Positions 8,399-17,038 of a stretch of 64,000 bases of DNA are shown here, in pieces; position 1 is the first letter of the stretch; every line of letters starts with the position of its first letter. The stretch comes from Marilutibacter penaei (GTDB lineage: Bacteria > Pseudomonadota > Gammaproteobacteria > Xanthomonadales > Xanthomonadaceae). The notes under the pieces were generated by a model. The model was not told the origin of the DNA, did not search any database, and saw only the letters and a program-made list of their open reading frames with translations. The stretch is taken from positions 186,001 through 250,000 of the forward strand of contig NZ_JACHTE010000003.1 of assembly GCF_014145395.1 (NCBI RefSeq). The letters run 5' to 3'. A program made the position numbers and the translations under genes.

Positions 8399-9273
8399 GG
8401 CATGGCCTCGCGGCGGGCTTCCAGCAGGGCCCACCAGTCGGATACCCGCTCGCGTTCGGCAAGGTCGACGAAGCCGATGGCCGCGCCGGCCGCGGACCAT
8501 CGCTCCACCAGGCTCATCAGGCGGATCGAGTCGAGCCCGAGATGCAGCGGGTTGTCGTCCAGGCCGACCTGCGCGGCGGGAATGCCGATGATGCGGGCCA
8601 GTTCGGCGCGCAGGGCGTCGAGGCTGGTCGGCAGCGCCGGGGCGGCGAGCGCATCGATGCAGGCCTGCGACGCCAGCACGACACCGCACCGCTGCGTCAC
8701 GTAGTCGAGTGCCATGGCATGGTCGGCCGCGCTGAAGTCGGCCAGTGCATCGGCCACCATGAAGGGCTGGATGTCCCGCATGAACGCATCCAGCGCGGTC
8801 GCCATGCAGCCGATGTGGGCGTAGACGCCGGTGATGAGCAACTGGTCGCGGCCCCATTGCCGCATGCGGTCGTGCAGGTCGGTCATCGCGAAGGCGCTGT
8901 AGCGCCACTTGGTGAGCACGGTGTCGTGCGCGCGCGGGGCGACGCTGCCCGCGATCGCCGCGCGATCCGTCGCGGCGGTGACGCCCGGCCCCCACCATTC
9001 CTGTAGCAGGCCCCGCTGGCGAGGGGTCTGCGCGGTGGGCTGCGCGGTGTACACCACCGGCACGCCCGCGCCATCGCAGGCGTCGTGCAACGCGCGGACC
9101 CGGTCCAGCATCGGCGCCACGGGGGCGTCGCCGCGATCGTAGAAGTCGAGGAAGTACTCCTGCAGGTCGTGCACCAGCAGCACCGCCCGCGCGGGGTCGG
9201 GCTGCCAGTTCACGCGCGACTGCACGGGCAACGACGTGGGGACCGGGTAGGGTGCGATGCGGGGGATGCTCAT
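8395..9273 (-). CDS. entB: Isochorismatase with C-terminal aryl carrier protein domain
   Basis: 292 aa, two domains as in EntB. Residues about 1-205 are isochorismatase (catalytic Asp36 in [19 protein letters not shown]; the [17 protein letters not shown] segment). Residues about 215-292 are an aryl carrier protein with the phosphopantetheine serine in [10 protein letters not shown] at Ser249. It converts isochorismate to 2,3-dihydro-DHB and then carries activated DHB as a thioester. A phosphopantetheinyl transferase is required but none lies in the window. ATG at 9273 overlaps the entE stop; its own stop overlaps the condensation gene. Confidence 0.95.
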   Translation of the reverse strand: MSIPRIAPYPVPTSLPVQSRVNWQPDPARAVLLVHDLQEYFLDFYDRGDAPVAPMLDRVRALHDACDGAGVPVVYTAQPTAQTPRQRGLLQEWWGPGVTAATDRAAIAGSVAPRAHDTVLTKWRYSAFAMTDLHDRMRQWGRDQLLITGVYAHIGCMATALDAFMRDIQPFMVADALADFSAADHAMALDYVTQRCGVVLASQACIDALAAPALPTSLDALRAELARIIGIPAAQVGLDDNPLHLGLDSIRLMSLVERWSAAGAAIGFVDLAERERVSDWWALLEARREAMP

Positions 9274-10907
9274 GGCGTGGTCTCCTGGAAAACGGGTGAT
9301 GGGAACCGCGCACGCAGCGCGCGCTTGTCGACCTTGCCGACCGCGGTGCGGGGCAGCGCTTCGAGCAGCTCGATGCGCTCGGGCACCTTGTAGGCGGCGA
9401 TGCCGCGTCCACGCAGGTAGGCCTGGAGTTCGCGTGGCGGCAGTGCATCGCGCAGCACCACGAACGCGCAGGCTTTCTCGCCCAGCCATCGGTCGGGCAT
9501 GGCGACCAGGGCCGCATCGAACACCGCCGGGTGGGTCATCAGATGGCTTTCGACCTCTTCCGCGGCGATCTTGTCGCCCCCTCGATTGATCTGGTCCTTG
9601 GCGCGACCGGCCACCACGAGGTGGCCGGAGGCGAGCCGGCGCACCCGGTCTCCGGTGCGATAGAAGCCGTCGTCGGTGAAGGCATCGCGGTTGTGCGCGT
9701 CGGCACGGTAGTAGCCGCGGATGGTGTAGGGGCCGCGTGTCAGCAGGTGGCCCACTTCGCCCTCCGGGACGTCGCGATCGGCATCGTCGACGATGCGGAT
9801 CTCGTCGTCTTCGCTGATCGGCCGTCCCTGGGTGCTGGCGATCGCTTCGTCGGCGTCGTCCAGGCGGGTGTAGTTGACCAGGCCTTCGGCCATGCCGAAC
9901 ACCTGTTGCAGCCGGGCCTCAAGGCCGTCCATCAGCCGGCGCGCCACGTCGCGGGGAAGGTGGGCCCCGCCGACCTGGAGCAGGGCGAGGCTGGAGAGGT
10001 CGGCGTCCAGGCGGGCCTTCGATTCCAGCCATGCCAGCGCCAGCGCGGGCACGAGGGCGGTGGCGGTGATGCGTTCGCGCGCGATCAGGCGGAAGCTCGA
10101 GGCAGGATCGGGCTGGCGCGCCATCACCACGCAGCCACCGGCGTGGAAGGTCCCGAACGCACCCGGCGAACTCATCGGGAAGTTGTGCGCGGCGGGCAGC
10201 ACGCACAGGTAACGGGTGTCGGGGTCGAACCCGCAGATGCGGGCGCTTTCCCGGAGGCTGTAGAGATAGTCGTCGTGCGTGCGGGGAATCAGTTTCGGGG
10301 TGCCGGTACTGCCTCCGGACAACTGCAGGAAAGCGACGGCCGTGGCGTCGTCGACGGCCGCGACGTCATCGCCGCGGTCCAGAGCGTCGAATGCGATGCC
10401 GCCTTCGGCATCGCCGACCACGATCACGTCACGGAGCTGCGGCAGGCGCGCCTGCAGCCGCCGGAACAGGGCGGCATGTCCGAAGCCGCCTTCGCGTGCG
10501 ACGGTAATGCAGGCACGGGCGCCCGTGTGTTTGATGAAGTGGCCGATCTCGGCTTCGCGGTGCGCGGGCAGCGCGAACACCGGCAATGCGCCGAGGCGGA
10601 ACAGGGCGAAGCAGGCCACGTGGAACTCGGCGATGTTCGGCAACTGCAGCACCACCCGGTCGCCGCGACCGATGCCGAGGCGATGGAGGCCGGCCGCCGC
10701 GCCCCGGATGCGCGCATCGAACATCGCGTGGCTCCAGCGTCGCTCGCCGCAGACCAGCGCCAGCCGGTCCGGCTGCCGGGCGGCAACCTCCGCCAGGCGC
10801 CCATGCAGGGTCTGGCCCCGCCAATAGCCGCGTTCGCGATAGCGGCGTGCGAAGGAATCCGGCCAGGGCGTGAAGTCGCGGCCGGCGGGGGCGGTCCGCG
10901 CGTTCAT
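9270..10907 (-). CDS. entE: 2,3-dihydroxybenzoate-AMP ligase
   Basis: 545 aa aryl adenylating enzyme. The P-loop motif [13 protein letters not shown], then [15 protein letters not shown], the YRTGDRVRR motif, [17 protein letters not shown] and the C-terminal catalytic lysine in [11 protein letters not shown] are all present. NFPMSSPG and VGGAHL belong to the aryl-acid pocket seen in EntE/DhbE. It activates DHB as the adenylate and loads it onto the EntB carrier domain. Translationally coupled: its ATG overlaps the entC stop, and its stop overlaps the entB ATG. Confidence 0.95.
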   Translation of the reverse strand: MNARTAPAGRDFTPWPDSFARRYRERGYWRGQTLHGRLAEVAARQPDRLALVCGERRWSHAMFDARIRGAAAGLHRLGIGRGDRVVLQLPNIAEFHVACFALFRLGALPVFALPAHREAEIGHFIKHTGARACITVAREGGFGHAALFRRLQARLPQLRDVIVVGDAEGGIAFDALDRGDDVAAVDDATAVAFLQLSGGSTGTPKLIPRTHDDYLYSLRESARICGFDPDTRYLCVLPAAHNFPMSSPGAFGTFHAGGCVVMARQPDPASSFRLIARERITATALVPALALAWLESKARLDADLSSLALLQVGGAHLPRDVARRLMDGLEARLQQVFGMAEGLVNYTRLDDADEAIASTQGRPISEDDEIRIVDDADRDVPEGEVGHLLTRGPYTIRGYYRADAHNRDAFTDDGFYRTGDRVRRLASGHLVVAGRAKDQINRGGDKIAAEEVESHLMTHPAVFDAALVAMPDRWLGEKACAFVVLRDALPPRELQAYLRGRGIAAYKVPERIELLEALPRTAVGKVDKRALRARFPSPVFQETTP

Positions 10908-12133
10908 GCCAGGTCCTCCGCCAGGGGCGGCAGGCCGAGTGCCGCCAGCATGGTGCCGAGCTTGGCGCTCGTTTCCGCCAGCTCGGCCCGGGGGCAGGAG
11001 CCGGCCACCACGCCCGCGCCGGCATAGAGGGTGGTGCAGTCGGGTTCGACCAGGGCGCAGCGGATCGTTACCGCCCATTCGCCATCGCCGTGGGTGTCGC
11101 ACCACCCCACCAGCCCCGTAAACAGGTCGCGATCGTAGCCTTCGAGTTCACGGATCAGTGCACGGGCCGCGGGGGTGGGATGGCCGCAGACCGCCGGCGT
11201 GGGGTGCAGGGCGAGCGCGAGCCGCAGTGCGCTGGTGGCGGCATCGACCAGTGTTCCCTCCACGCGGGTCGAGAGGTGCCACAGGGTCGGGGTGGCCACC
11301 AGCGAGGGCGCGGGGGGGACGTGCAGGGCCTGGCACCAGGGACTCAAGGCGGCCGCGACCGCATCCACCACCAGCGCGTGTTCGTGTCGATCCTTGTCCG
11401 ACACCAACAGCGCCCGCGCCCGGCGCGCGTCCTCGTCCGGGTCGGCGCTGCGGGGGGTGGAACCGGCCAGCGGGTTGGACACCACCCGGTTGCCGTGCTT
11501 GCGCAGCAGCAGTTCCGGGCTGGTGCCGACGAGGTGGCGGCGCCCCTCCCCGGCATCGGCGTCGACCGCGAAGGTATAGCCCGAGGGGTCCCGGGCGAGC
11601 AGCGCCGCGACCAGCCCGGCAACCTCGGCGCGGGTACTGAAACGCAGGCAGCGGGACATCACCACCTTTCCCAGCTTGCCGCGGCCGATGCGTTCGAGCG
11701 CGCGTGACACGGCCCGCTCGTATCCGGCCGTGGAAGGCTGGGCGTGCACCCGCCGCGGCATGCCGCGCGCCGCCGCTGGCGTGCGGGGCCGGCCGGCATG
11801 CCGCGCATGGCCGCTGGCATAGACGGCCTGGCGGGGCAGCCACAGGCGCGCGGGCACGGCGGTGTCGAACGGAACGGCGCCCAACAGGGGGATCCGGTCG
11901 TCGCTGGCTTCGGCATGGTGGGCGAGCAGGTACTCGGCGGCGTCGGCGAGGCCGGCGTCCGCAGCGCGCTGCAGCCGCTCGCGGACGCCGCGGCAATGCA
12001 GTTGCTGGCGAGGCGACGAGAACAGCGCGTCGCCCTCGCGCCAGGCGTCGAGCAGGCCGGTTTCGTCCAGGCCGTGCACGCCGGACCCCGGCGCGGTGAG
12101 GGGTGCGGCGAACGCGAGGGAGGGGTCAGCCAT
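10904..12133 (-). CDS. entC: Isochorismate synthase
   Basis: 409 aa. The chorismate-binding fold is clear in its C-terminal two thirds: [24 protein letters not shown] with the catalytic lysine in [37 protein letters not shown] and the final [10 protein letters not shown]. It converts chorismate to isochorismate, the committed step to DHB. I start it at the ATG at 12133 (MADPSLAF) with GGAGGTGG upstream. A longer in-frame reading to 12370 would add about 79 Arg/Pro-rich residues and is rejected. First enzyme of the operon; a 41-codon ORF overlaps its start. Confidence 0.93.
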   Translation of the reverse strand: MADPSLAFAAPLTAPGSGVHGLDETGLLDAWREGDALFSSPRQQLHCRGVRERLQRAADAGLADAAEYLLAHHAEASDDRIPLLGAVPFDTAVPARLWLPRQAVYASGHARHAGRPRTPAAARGMPRRVHAQPSTAGYERAVSRALERIGRGKLGKVVMSRCLRFSTRAEVAGLVAALLARDPSGYTFAVDADAGEGRRHLVGTSPELLLRKHGNRVVSNPLAGSTPRSADPDEDARRARALLVSDKDRHEHALVVDAVAAALSPWCQALHVPPAPSLVATPTLWHLSTRVEGTLVDAATSALRLALALHPTPAVCGHPTPAARALIRELEGYDRDLFTGLVGWCDTHGDGEWAVTIRCALVEPDCTTLYAGAGVVAGSCPRAELAETSAKLGTMLAALGLPPLAEDLA

Positions 12134-12251
12134 GGGCCACCTCCACGAGGCAGCGAGGCGCGAGCGGGGAGGGGGGCTTGGCCAGTGGCGAGGCGAGCGG
12201 ACCGCCGTGCGTGGCGGGGCCCACCCGGGGCGGGCAGGAGCGGACGTCCAT
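12126..12251 (-). CDS. Possible short leader ORF overlapping the entC start
   Basis: 41 aa from an ATG at 12251 with an AGGT element upstream. It is Pro-rich (SCPPRVGPATHGGPL near the start). Its TGA falls just inside entC (ATGGCTGA), so the two overlap by 8 nt and the entC Shine-Dalgarno lies within this ORF. That arrangement would allow translational coupling. No homologue is recognised and GC-rich DNA opens many chance ORFs, so its reality is uncertain. Confidence 0.35.
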   Translation of the reverse strand: MDVRSCPPRVGPATHGGPLASPLAKPPSPLAPRCLVEVAHG

Positions 12252-12389
12252 GGAAATACCTGCTTCGGTCTTCGTGGGGGGAGAGCTGGCAGGCGCGGGG
12301 CCGGCTGGCGGATGCGGAGCATCGACGCGAGGGCCGGGACGGGCGTCCTTGCCGTCGTCATCGCCGTCAATCCTGATCGACGGTGATGT

Positions 12390-12410
12390 AAATAGTAGTG
12401 ATTCGCATTT
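12390..12410. promoter_or_regulatory. Fur-like box between entC and the TonB receptor gene
   Basis: A 21-bp AT-rich imperfect palindrome centred at 12400, with arms AAATAGTAGT and ATTCGCATTT, in otherwise GC-rich DNA. The right arm read in reverse (AAATGCGAAT) is typical of Fur boxes before TonB receptors. It lies 140 bp upstream of the receptor ATG and 257 bp upstream of entC, so it could serve both divergent promoters. Inferred: iron-dependent repression by Fur. Confidence 0.65.
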
Positions 12411-12550
12411 GAGTTGCCTAGCGAATCCGGTCACAATGCCGCCGCTGCCGCCCCCGGACCCCCAGGGGCGGCCTTGCATACGCCCCCTGATCCGCCCCCG
12501 TGGCCCGGCGTTCTGTCGCCCGTGGCCCCATCGCACAAGGAACACGCACC

Positions 12551-14533
12551 ATGGCGTCCTCCCCCCGTTACCTGTCCTTGACCGGCCTCACCTTCCTGGC
12601 GGTCGCGCCCCTGTCCTGGGCCGCCGATGCGCCCGATGCCACCACGCTCGACACCATCGTGGTGGAAGGCGAGCGCGAGCCCGGCAACTTCGACATCGAG
12701 GCCGAAGAGGTCCAGTTCACCCAGGCCTCCGACCTGTCAGACCTGCTTTCCAACGAGTCCGGCGTGGCCGTGGGCGGCGGCTCGGCCGTCGCGCAGAAGG
12801 TCTATGTCCGCGGCTTCGAAGACACCATGCTGAACGTGACCATCGATGGCGCGCAGCAGCCGGCCGAGCTGTACCACCACCAGACCCGCCTGCAGATCGA
12901 ACCGGAATTCATCAAGTCGATCGAACTCGATGCCGGTGCCGGTGCCGCGACCGCCGGGCCGGGCGCGCTGACCGGCGCAATGCGCGTTCGCACCAAGGAT
13001 GCCTTCGACATGCTGCGCCCGGACCAGGATTTCGGTGCCTTCCTCAAGGGCGCGGCGGGCTTCAACGGTGAGAACAACTACAAGGGCGTGGGTTCGCTGT
13101 ATGGCCGCATCGGTGAGCACCTGGGCCTGCTCGCGAGCTACGTCTACCAGGACGGCGGCGACTATGACGACGGCAACGGCGACCGGGTGTCGCCCACGGC
13201 CTACGAGCACAGCCGCGGGCAGGTCAAGCTGACCGGCCTGTTCGACGCCAACAGTTTCGATCTCTCCGTCGAGCGCCTGGACGACAGCGGTACGTACTAC
13301 GAGCGTCCGCACATGACCAATTTTGCCGGCCGCTTCATCCTGTCCGACCACACGATGACCCGCGACACGGTGTCCTACAACCACCGTTACGACCCCGACG
13401 GCGATGCGGTCGACCTGCAGGCCACGGTCTTCTACAACACGTCGGAGTACGAGAACCGGCGCAACACGACCGGCCTGGTCTACGGCCATGGCGAGCAGAG
13501 CTCGACCGGCTTCGACCTGCGCAACACCTCGCGCTGGGACAGCCTCGATCTCGTGTATGGCGTCGACCATCGCCGCGACAGCCTCGACGCGACCCAGCAG
13601 GCCACGCCGCCCGCCTACTGGGGCAGCACCGAGCAGAGCGCCGATGTTTCCGGCGCGTACGTGCAGGCCGCCTGGCGCTTCGCACCCGCGTGGCTGCTGT
13701 CGGCCGGATTGCGTTACGACCACTACAGTCTGGATGTCGACAGCGGCGTCGGTGCCGGGGCCCGCAACTCCGACAGCAAGGTGAGCCCCAACCTGTCACT
13801 GGACTGGCAGCTGACCGAACAGTTCAGCCTGCGCGCGGCCTATTCGGAAGCGTTCCGCGGCATCACCATCCGCGAGGCTTTCTTCAGTGCGCTGTATGCG
13901 CACCACGGCGATCTCGAGGGCGAGGACGCCGACAACATCGAGCTGGGCTTCGCCTGGGAGAACAACGGCTTCCACGTGCGCGGCACCGTGTTCCGGCAGG
14001 ACATCGACAACTACATCAATGCGGTGTTCGTCGGTCCGCCGTCGACCGAGTGGGGTTACTGGGCCAACACCGGCACCGCCGAGGTCGACGGTTTCGAGCT
14101 TGAAGTGGGGCAGGAGCTGCAGGACTGGAGCTGGGGCCTGGGCGTATGGGAGTCCAACAATGAGTTCGACGACCGTCCCTTGAACGATGCCGACCTGGGC
14201 CTGGGCACCATCATCGGCCGTACCTGGACGGGCCGCCTGGACTGGACACCCGACGCCATCTCGCACTACGGCGTCCGCGCCCGCTACGTGGAGTCGGTCG
14301 AGAACGAGATCGCCCCGGATGCGCCTTCGAAGGGCTCCTACGCGGTGCTCGACCTGCTCGCCAGCTGGACCCTGCTCGATGGCCGGATGGTGCTGGGCGC
14401 GGGGGTGAACAATGCGCTGGACGACTTCTACTACGACCAGGGGACCTACTCGTACCACCCCGGCAGCGGCCTCTACATCGGCTTCCCGGCGCCGGGTCGC
14501 GAGTTCGTCACGTCGGTGTCGTACAGGTTCTGA
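12551..14533 (+). CDS. TonB-dependent outer-membrane receptor, probably for the catechol siderophore
   Basis: 660 aa. A signal peptide ends at about residue 24 (SWA-AD). The TonB-box-like TLDTIVVEGE follows, then a plug domain (QKVYVRGFEDTMLNVTIDGAQQP, GPGALTGAMRVRT) and a 22-strand barrel. It ends in aromatic Phe (SVSYRF), the outer-membrane assembly signal. The size is at the short end for FepA-type receptors. It diverges from entC across the Fur-like box, so uptake of the ferric form of the adjacent siderophore is the natural inference; the sequence alone cannot prove the ligand. An AAGGAA element precedes the ATG. Confidence 0.9.
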   Translation: MASSPRYLSLTGLTFLAVAPLSWAADAPDATTLDTIVVEGEREPGNFDIEAEEVQFTQASDLSDLLSNESGVAVGGGSAVAQKVYVRGFEDTMLNVTIDGAQQPAELYHHQTRLQIEPEFIKSIELDAGAGAATAGPGALTGAMRVRTKDAFDMLRPDQDFGAFLKGAAGFNGENNYKGVGSLYGRIGEHLGLLASYVYQDGGDYDDGNGDRVSPTAYEHSRGQVKLTGLFDANSFDLSVERLDDSGTYYERPHMTNFAGRFILSDHTMTRDTVSYNHRYDPDGDAVDLQATVFYNTSEYENRRNTTGLVYGHGEQSSTGFDLRNTSRWDSLDLVYGVDHRRDSLDATQQATPPAYWGSTEQSADVSGAYVQAAWRFAPAWLLSAGLRYDHYSLDVDSGVGAGARNSDSKVSPNLSLDWQLTEQFSLRAAYSEAFRGITIREAFFSALYAHHGDLEGEDADNIELGFAWENNGFHVRGTVFRQDIDNYINAVFVGPPSTEWGYWANTGTAEVDGFELEVGQELQDWSWGLGVWESNNEFDDRPLNDADLGLGTIIGRTWTGRLDWTPDAISHYGVRARYVESVENEIAPDAPSKGSYAVLDLLASWTLLDGRMVLGAGVNNALDDFYYDQGTYSYHPGSGLYIGFPAPGREFVTSVSYRF

Positions 14534-14576
14534 GCCTGCCGTCGCGCGGTGTCCATTCCAGGCGCCGTTCTGTACC

Positions 14577-14612
14577 GAAAAAAACGCCCTGGCCACCATC
14601 GCGGCCAGGGCG
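14577..14612 (-). terminator. Intrinsic terminator between convergent genes
   Basis: A 10-bp perfect stem (CGCCCTGGCC at 14585-14594, complement at 14603-14612) flanked on the left by seven As. Read on the minus strand this is a stem followed by T7, a strong terminator for the lipoprotein gene. It may also stop transcription from the receptor gene. Confidence 0.85.
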
Positions 14613-14651
14613 TCGTCCCATCCGGCACGGGCTGCCCGTGCCCGCGCTGGG

Positions 14652-15125
14652 TCATCCGTCGAGCGTACAGACGCCGTGGGCGCGCCCCTTGCCCGTGTAC
14701 GACACCGAGAGCGTGCCGTCGGTGTTGGTGGTGACGGAGATCGTCACGCCGGACGCTGCATCCGTGGCTTCGTAATAGGACTCGCTGAACGACTTGTACG
14801 AGGCCTCGGTGCCATTGACATAGACCGGGCCGCCGTCGTCGGCATGCACCGCGATATCACCCGGGCAGGTCGCGTTGAACAGGGTGATGCGCGCCCCCGG
14901 AGCCGCGGGCCCGGACGTGCCGGCCGGTTCCGGCGTGCTGGCGGGCTCCGGAGCCGGGTCGGGCATGGGCTCGGCCGCGGGCTCTGCCGCCAGGGGGAGT
15001 GCGGGCGCCGGTTCGGCGGCGGGCGTCGCGGCCTCGGGCGTGGACGGCGCCGGGGTATCCGAAGGCCCACCGCAAGCGGCGACCGTCAGGCACAGCGGCA
15101 GGAGCAGACAGGCGGATCTCGTCAT
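14652..15125 (-). CDS. Lipoprotein of unknown function with Pro/Ala/Glu-rich linker
   Basis: 157 aa. The signal sequence ends in the lipobox VAAC at about residue 19. Residues about 20-80 are a disordered, acidic Pro/Ala/Glu linker with PAPEPASTPEPAG-like runs. Residues about 81-157 form a small compact domain with two Cys (NATCPGDI and HGVCTLDG, probably a disulfide) and beta-rich Thr/Ser/Tyr sequence. I do not recognise this domain. The linker suggests it projects from the membrane through the periplasm or cell wall. Transcribed towards a strong terminator. Confidence 0.78.
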   Translation of the reverse strand: MTRSACLLLPLCLTVAACGGPSDTPAPSTPEAATPAAEPAPALPLAAEPAAEPMPDPAPEPASTPEPAGTSGPAAPGARITLFNATCPGDIAVHADDGGPVYVNGTEASYKSFSESYYEATDAASGVTISVTTNTDGTLSVSYTGKGRAHGVCTLDG

Positions 15126-15203
15126 CGAAAGATTCGTCGTGGGTGGAGGGGCACTGCGGGGCCGAGCGTACCCCAACGCCGCGGCCGGTGTCCGGCAGCC
15201 CCG

Positions 15204-15209
15204 TACAAT
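15204..15209 (+). promoter_or_regulatory. -10-like element of dusA
   Basis: TACAAT, one mismatch from TATAAT, ends 7 nt before the dusA ATG. No -35 or Shine-Dalgarno is visible, so transcription would begin at or near the start codon. Confidence 0.5.
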
Positions 15210-15216
15210 GCACGCC

Positions 15217-16242
15217 ATGTCGAGTCCGACCGCCATTGCTCCCGCCCAGCTCCGCCTGTCCGTCGCCCCGATGATGGACTGGACCGACTCGCACTGCCGC
15301 GTCTTCCACCGGCTGCTGGCGCCGCATGCGCGCCTGTACAGCGAGATGGTCCATGCGAACGCGGTGATCCATGGGGATCGCGAGCGCCTGCTGGCGATGG
15401 ATCCGGTCGAGCACCCGGTGGCGCTGCAACTGGGTGGCAGCGAGCCGGCATTGCTCGCCCGCGCCGCGCGGATCGGCGCGGAGTGGGGCTACGACGAGAT
15501 CAACCTCAATTGCGGGTGCCCCTCCGACCGCGTGCAGGCGGGACGCTTCGGTGCCTGCCTGATGCGCGAACCGGGACTGGTTGCCGACGCGGTCGCGGCG
15601 ATGGTGGCGGCCTGCGCAGGACGCCCGACGCGGGTGCCGGTTACCGTCAAGTGCCGGCTCGGGGTCGACGACGACCATGACTACGATCGCTTTCGCGCCT
15701 TCATCGACACCGTGGCCGACGCCGGCTGCGACATGTTCATCGTCCATGCGCGCAATGCATGGCTGCAGGGCCTCAGCCCGAAGGAGAATCGCGAAGTACC
15801 CCCGCTGCGCTACGACTGGGCGTACCGGCTGAAGCGCGAGCGGCCTGACCTGCAGGTGGTCGTCAATGGCGGCATCGCCGACGCCGATGAAGCCACCGCC
15901 CACCTCGCGCATGCCGACGGCGCCATGCTGGGGCGCGCGGCCTACCACACGCCTTACCTGCTTCACCGGCTGGACGTCGCCTGGTTCGGTGGCGAGGCGA
16001 GGAGCCGTGGCGAGCTGCTGCGCGCGTTGCGGCCATACGTGGAGGCGCAACTGGCGCGCGGCGTGTTCCTCAAGCACATCACCCGACATCTGCTCGGCCT
16101 GTTCGCCAACGAACGCGGCGGACGCGCGTTCCGCCAGGTCCTGAGCGAGGGCGCGCACAAGCCTGGCGCGGACTGGTCGTTGGTGGAGCACGCCTTGGCC
16201 GTGACCGAGTCCTTCGCCGAGCCGGCGCGCCGGACGGCCTGA
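15217..16242 (+). CDS. dusA: tRNA-dihydrouridine(20/20a) synthase
   Basis: 341 aa. The N-terminus shows RLSVAPMMDWTDSHCR (FMN-binding APM motif). The catalytic Cys lies in the INLNCGCPSDRVQAGRFGACLM region. HARNAWLQGLSPKENR is diagnostic of the DusA subfamily, and NGGI and DGAMLGRAAY complete the phosphate-binding end of the TIM barrel. It reduces U20/U20a in the D-loop of tRNAs with NADPH. I use the ATG at 15217; one at 15208 is in frame but overlaps the -10-like hexamer. No Shine-Dalgarno precedes it. Confidence 0.95.
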   Translation: MSSPTAIAPAQLRLSVAPMMDWTDSHCRVFHRLLAPHARLYSEMVHANAVIHGDRERLLAMDPVEHPVALQLGGSEPALLARAARIGAEWGYDEINLNCGCPSDRVQAGRFGACLMREPGLVADAVAAMVAACAGRPTRVPVTVKCRLGVDDDHDYDRFRAFIDTVADAGCDMFIVHARNAWLQGLSPKENREVPPLRYDWAYRLKRERPDLQVVVNGGIADADEATAHLAHADGAMLGRAAYHTPYLLHRLDVAWFGGEARSRGELLRALRPYVEAQLARGVFLKHITRHLLGLFANERGGRAFRQVLSEGAHKPGADWSLVEHALAVTESFAEPARRTA

Positions 16243-16384
16243 TCGCTGGGGGCATCCAGGCATCCGCCGGCGGCCTCCCACTGGACCGCTCGCGGCCATC
16301 AAGTGGCCTTGGGACCGGAAGATTTGCCAGTCGACTCAGGCACTTGCAATTCACGCCCCGTGCACGCTCCGGCTTGCCAGAAAG

Positions 16385-16453
16385 CTGAATGCGTGGCTGA
16401 ATGGGCCCGTCCCAGCCCGGAAAAGTTCAGAGCGGATTCACTGCCTTGTTCAG
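16385..16453. promoter_or_regulatory. Cluster of CTGAA/TTCAG half-sites upstream of the PepSY-phoPQ genes
   Basis: The 280-bp gap before the PepSY gene is visibly more AT-rich than its surroundings. It contains CTGAA at 16385 and 16397 (within two copies of GCTGAATG, 12 bp apart) and TTCAG at 16426 and 16449 (within two copies of GTTCAGAG, 23 bp apart). Such repeats are the kind of site used by OmpR-type regulators, so autoregulation by PhoP is plausible but unproven. Confidence 0.35.
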
Positions 16454-16522
16454 AGAATGTCCCCACACCGTCTCTCTCGCGGCCAGTCCCCTGCCGGTCG
16501 CCGCTGCATTTCCCGGAGTCGC

Positions 16523-16963
16523 ATGACCCGCTTCCCCGTCGCACCGCCCGCCCCGCGCATCGTCGCGCTCAGCCTGCTCGTCGCCTCGCTTGCGATGGTG
16601 GGTGGCGCCGCGGCGCAGGGTGCGAGTGACGGACGCGAGCAGCCGCCACGCGATCCCCGCCCCTCGGCGCTGGGCCAGGCGCGGCCGTCAACCGCGGACC
16701 CGCGCGCCCAGGGCCACTCCCACCTGCGTGGCGCCGATCGCCGGGCGCTGAGCGAGGCGGTACGTCGTGTCGAGCGCCGCACCGGCGGTCAGGTACTCAG
16801 TGCCGAACGCATCCCCTACGACGGCCGCAACGTCAACCGCATCAAGGTGGTGGACGCACGTGGCCGTGTGCGTGTGTACATGGACGATCCGAACTCCTCG
16901 CGGCCCTTGCGGTCGCAGCCGGTGCCCCAGCGCGACCGCCGTACACAAGACGACGACGACTGA
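16523..16963 (+). CDS. Secreted PepSY-like protein preceding phoP
   Basis: 146 aa from an ATG with CGGAG upstream. A signal peptide ends at about residue 33 (AAA-QG). A Pro/Arg/Asp-rich linker leads to a PepSY-like unit, AVRRVERRTGGQVLSAERI followed by NRIKVVDARGRVRVYMDDP, and the tail is DDDD. Such small PepSY proteins commonly sit directly before two-component genes in gammaproteobacteria and are thought to act in the periplasm on the sensor or on proteases. It precedes phoP by 76 bp in the same direction, so co-transcription is likely. Confidence 0.78.
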   Translation: MTRFPVAPPAPRIVALSLLVASLAMVGGAAAQGASDGREQPPRDPRPSALGQARPSTADPRAQGHSHLRGADRRALSEAVRRVERRTGGQVLSAERIPYDGRNVNRIKVVDARGRVRVYMDDPNSSRPLRSQPVPQRDRRTQDDDD

Positions 16964-17038
16964 ACGGGCAAGGTTGAGCCTTCGGTCCGCCCGCCGGGCG
17001 CGGCCGCCCATCCACGGAGTTCCCCGAACGGAGTTCCC

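Noticed and set aside
7091-9517. One long frame joining the condensation domain to upstream sequence (about 800 codons)
   Set aside because: The upstream half is in the wrong frame relative to entB, which has clear isochorismatase and carrier motifs; the true start is the ATG at 8398 overlapping the entB stop.
10904-12370. Longer entC reading frame starting at about 12370
   Set aside because: The added ~79 residues are Arg/Pro-rich without family similarity, and the ATG at 12133 has a good GGAGGTGG site.
16243-16629. Short ORFs on both strands in the AT-richer gap before the PepSY gene
   Set aside because: No ribosome-binding site or recognisable domain; the region looks like a promoter region.
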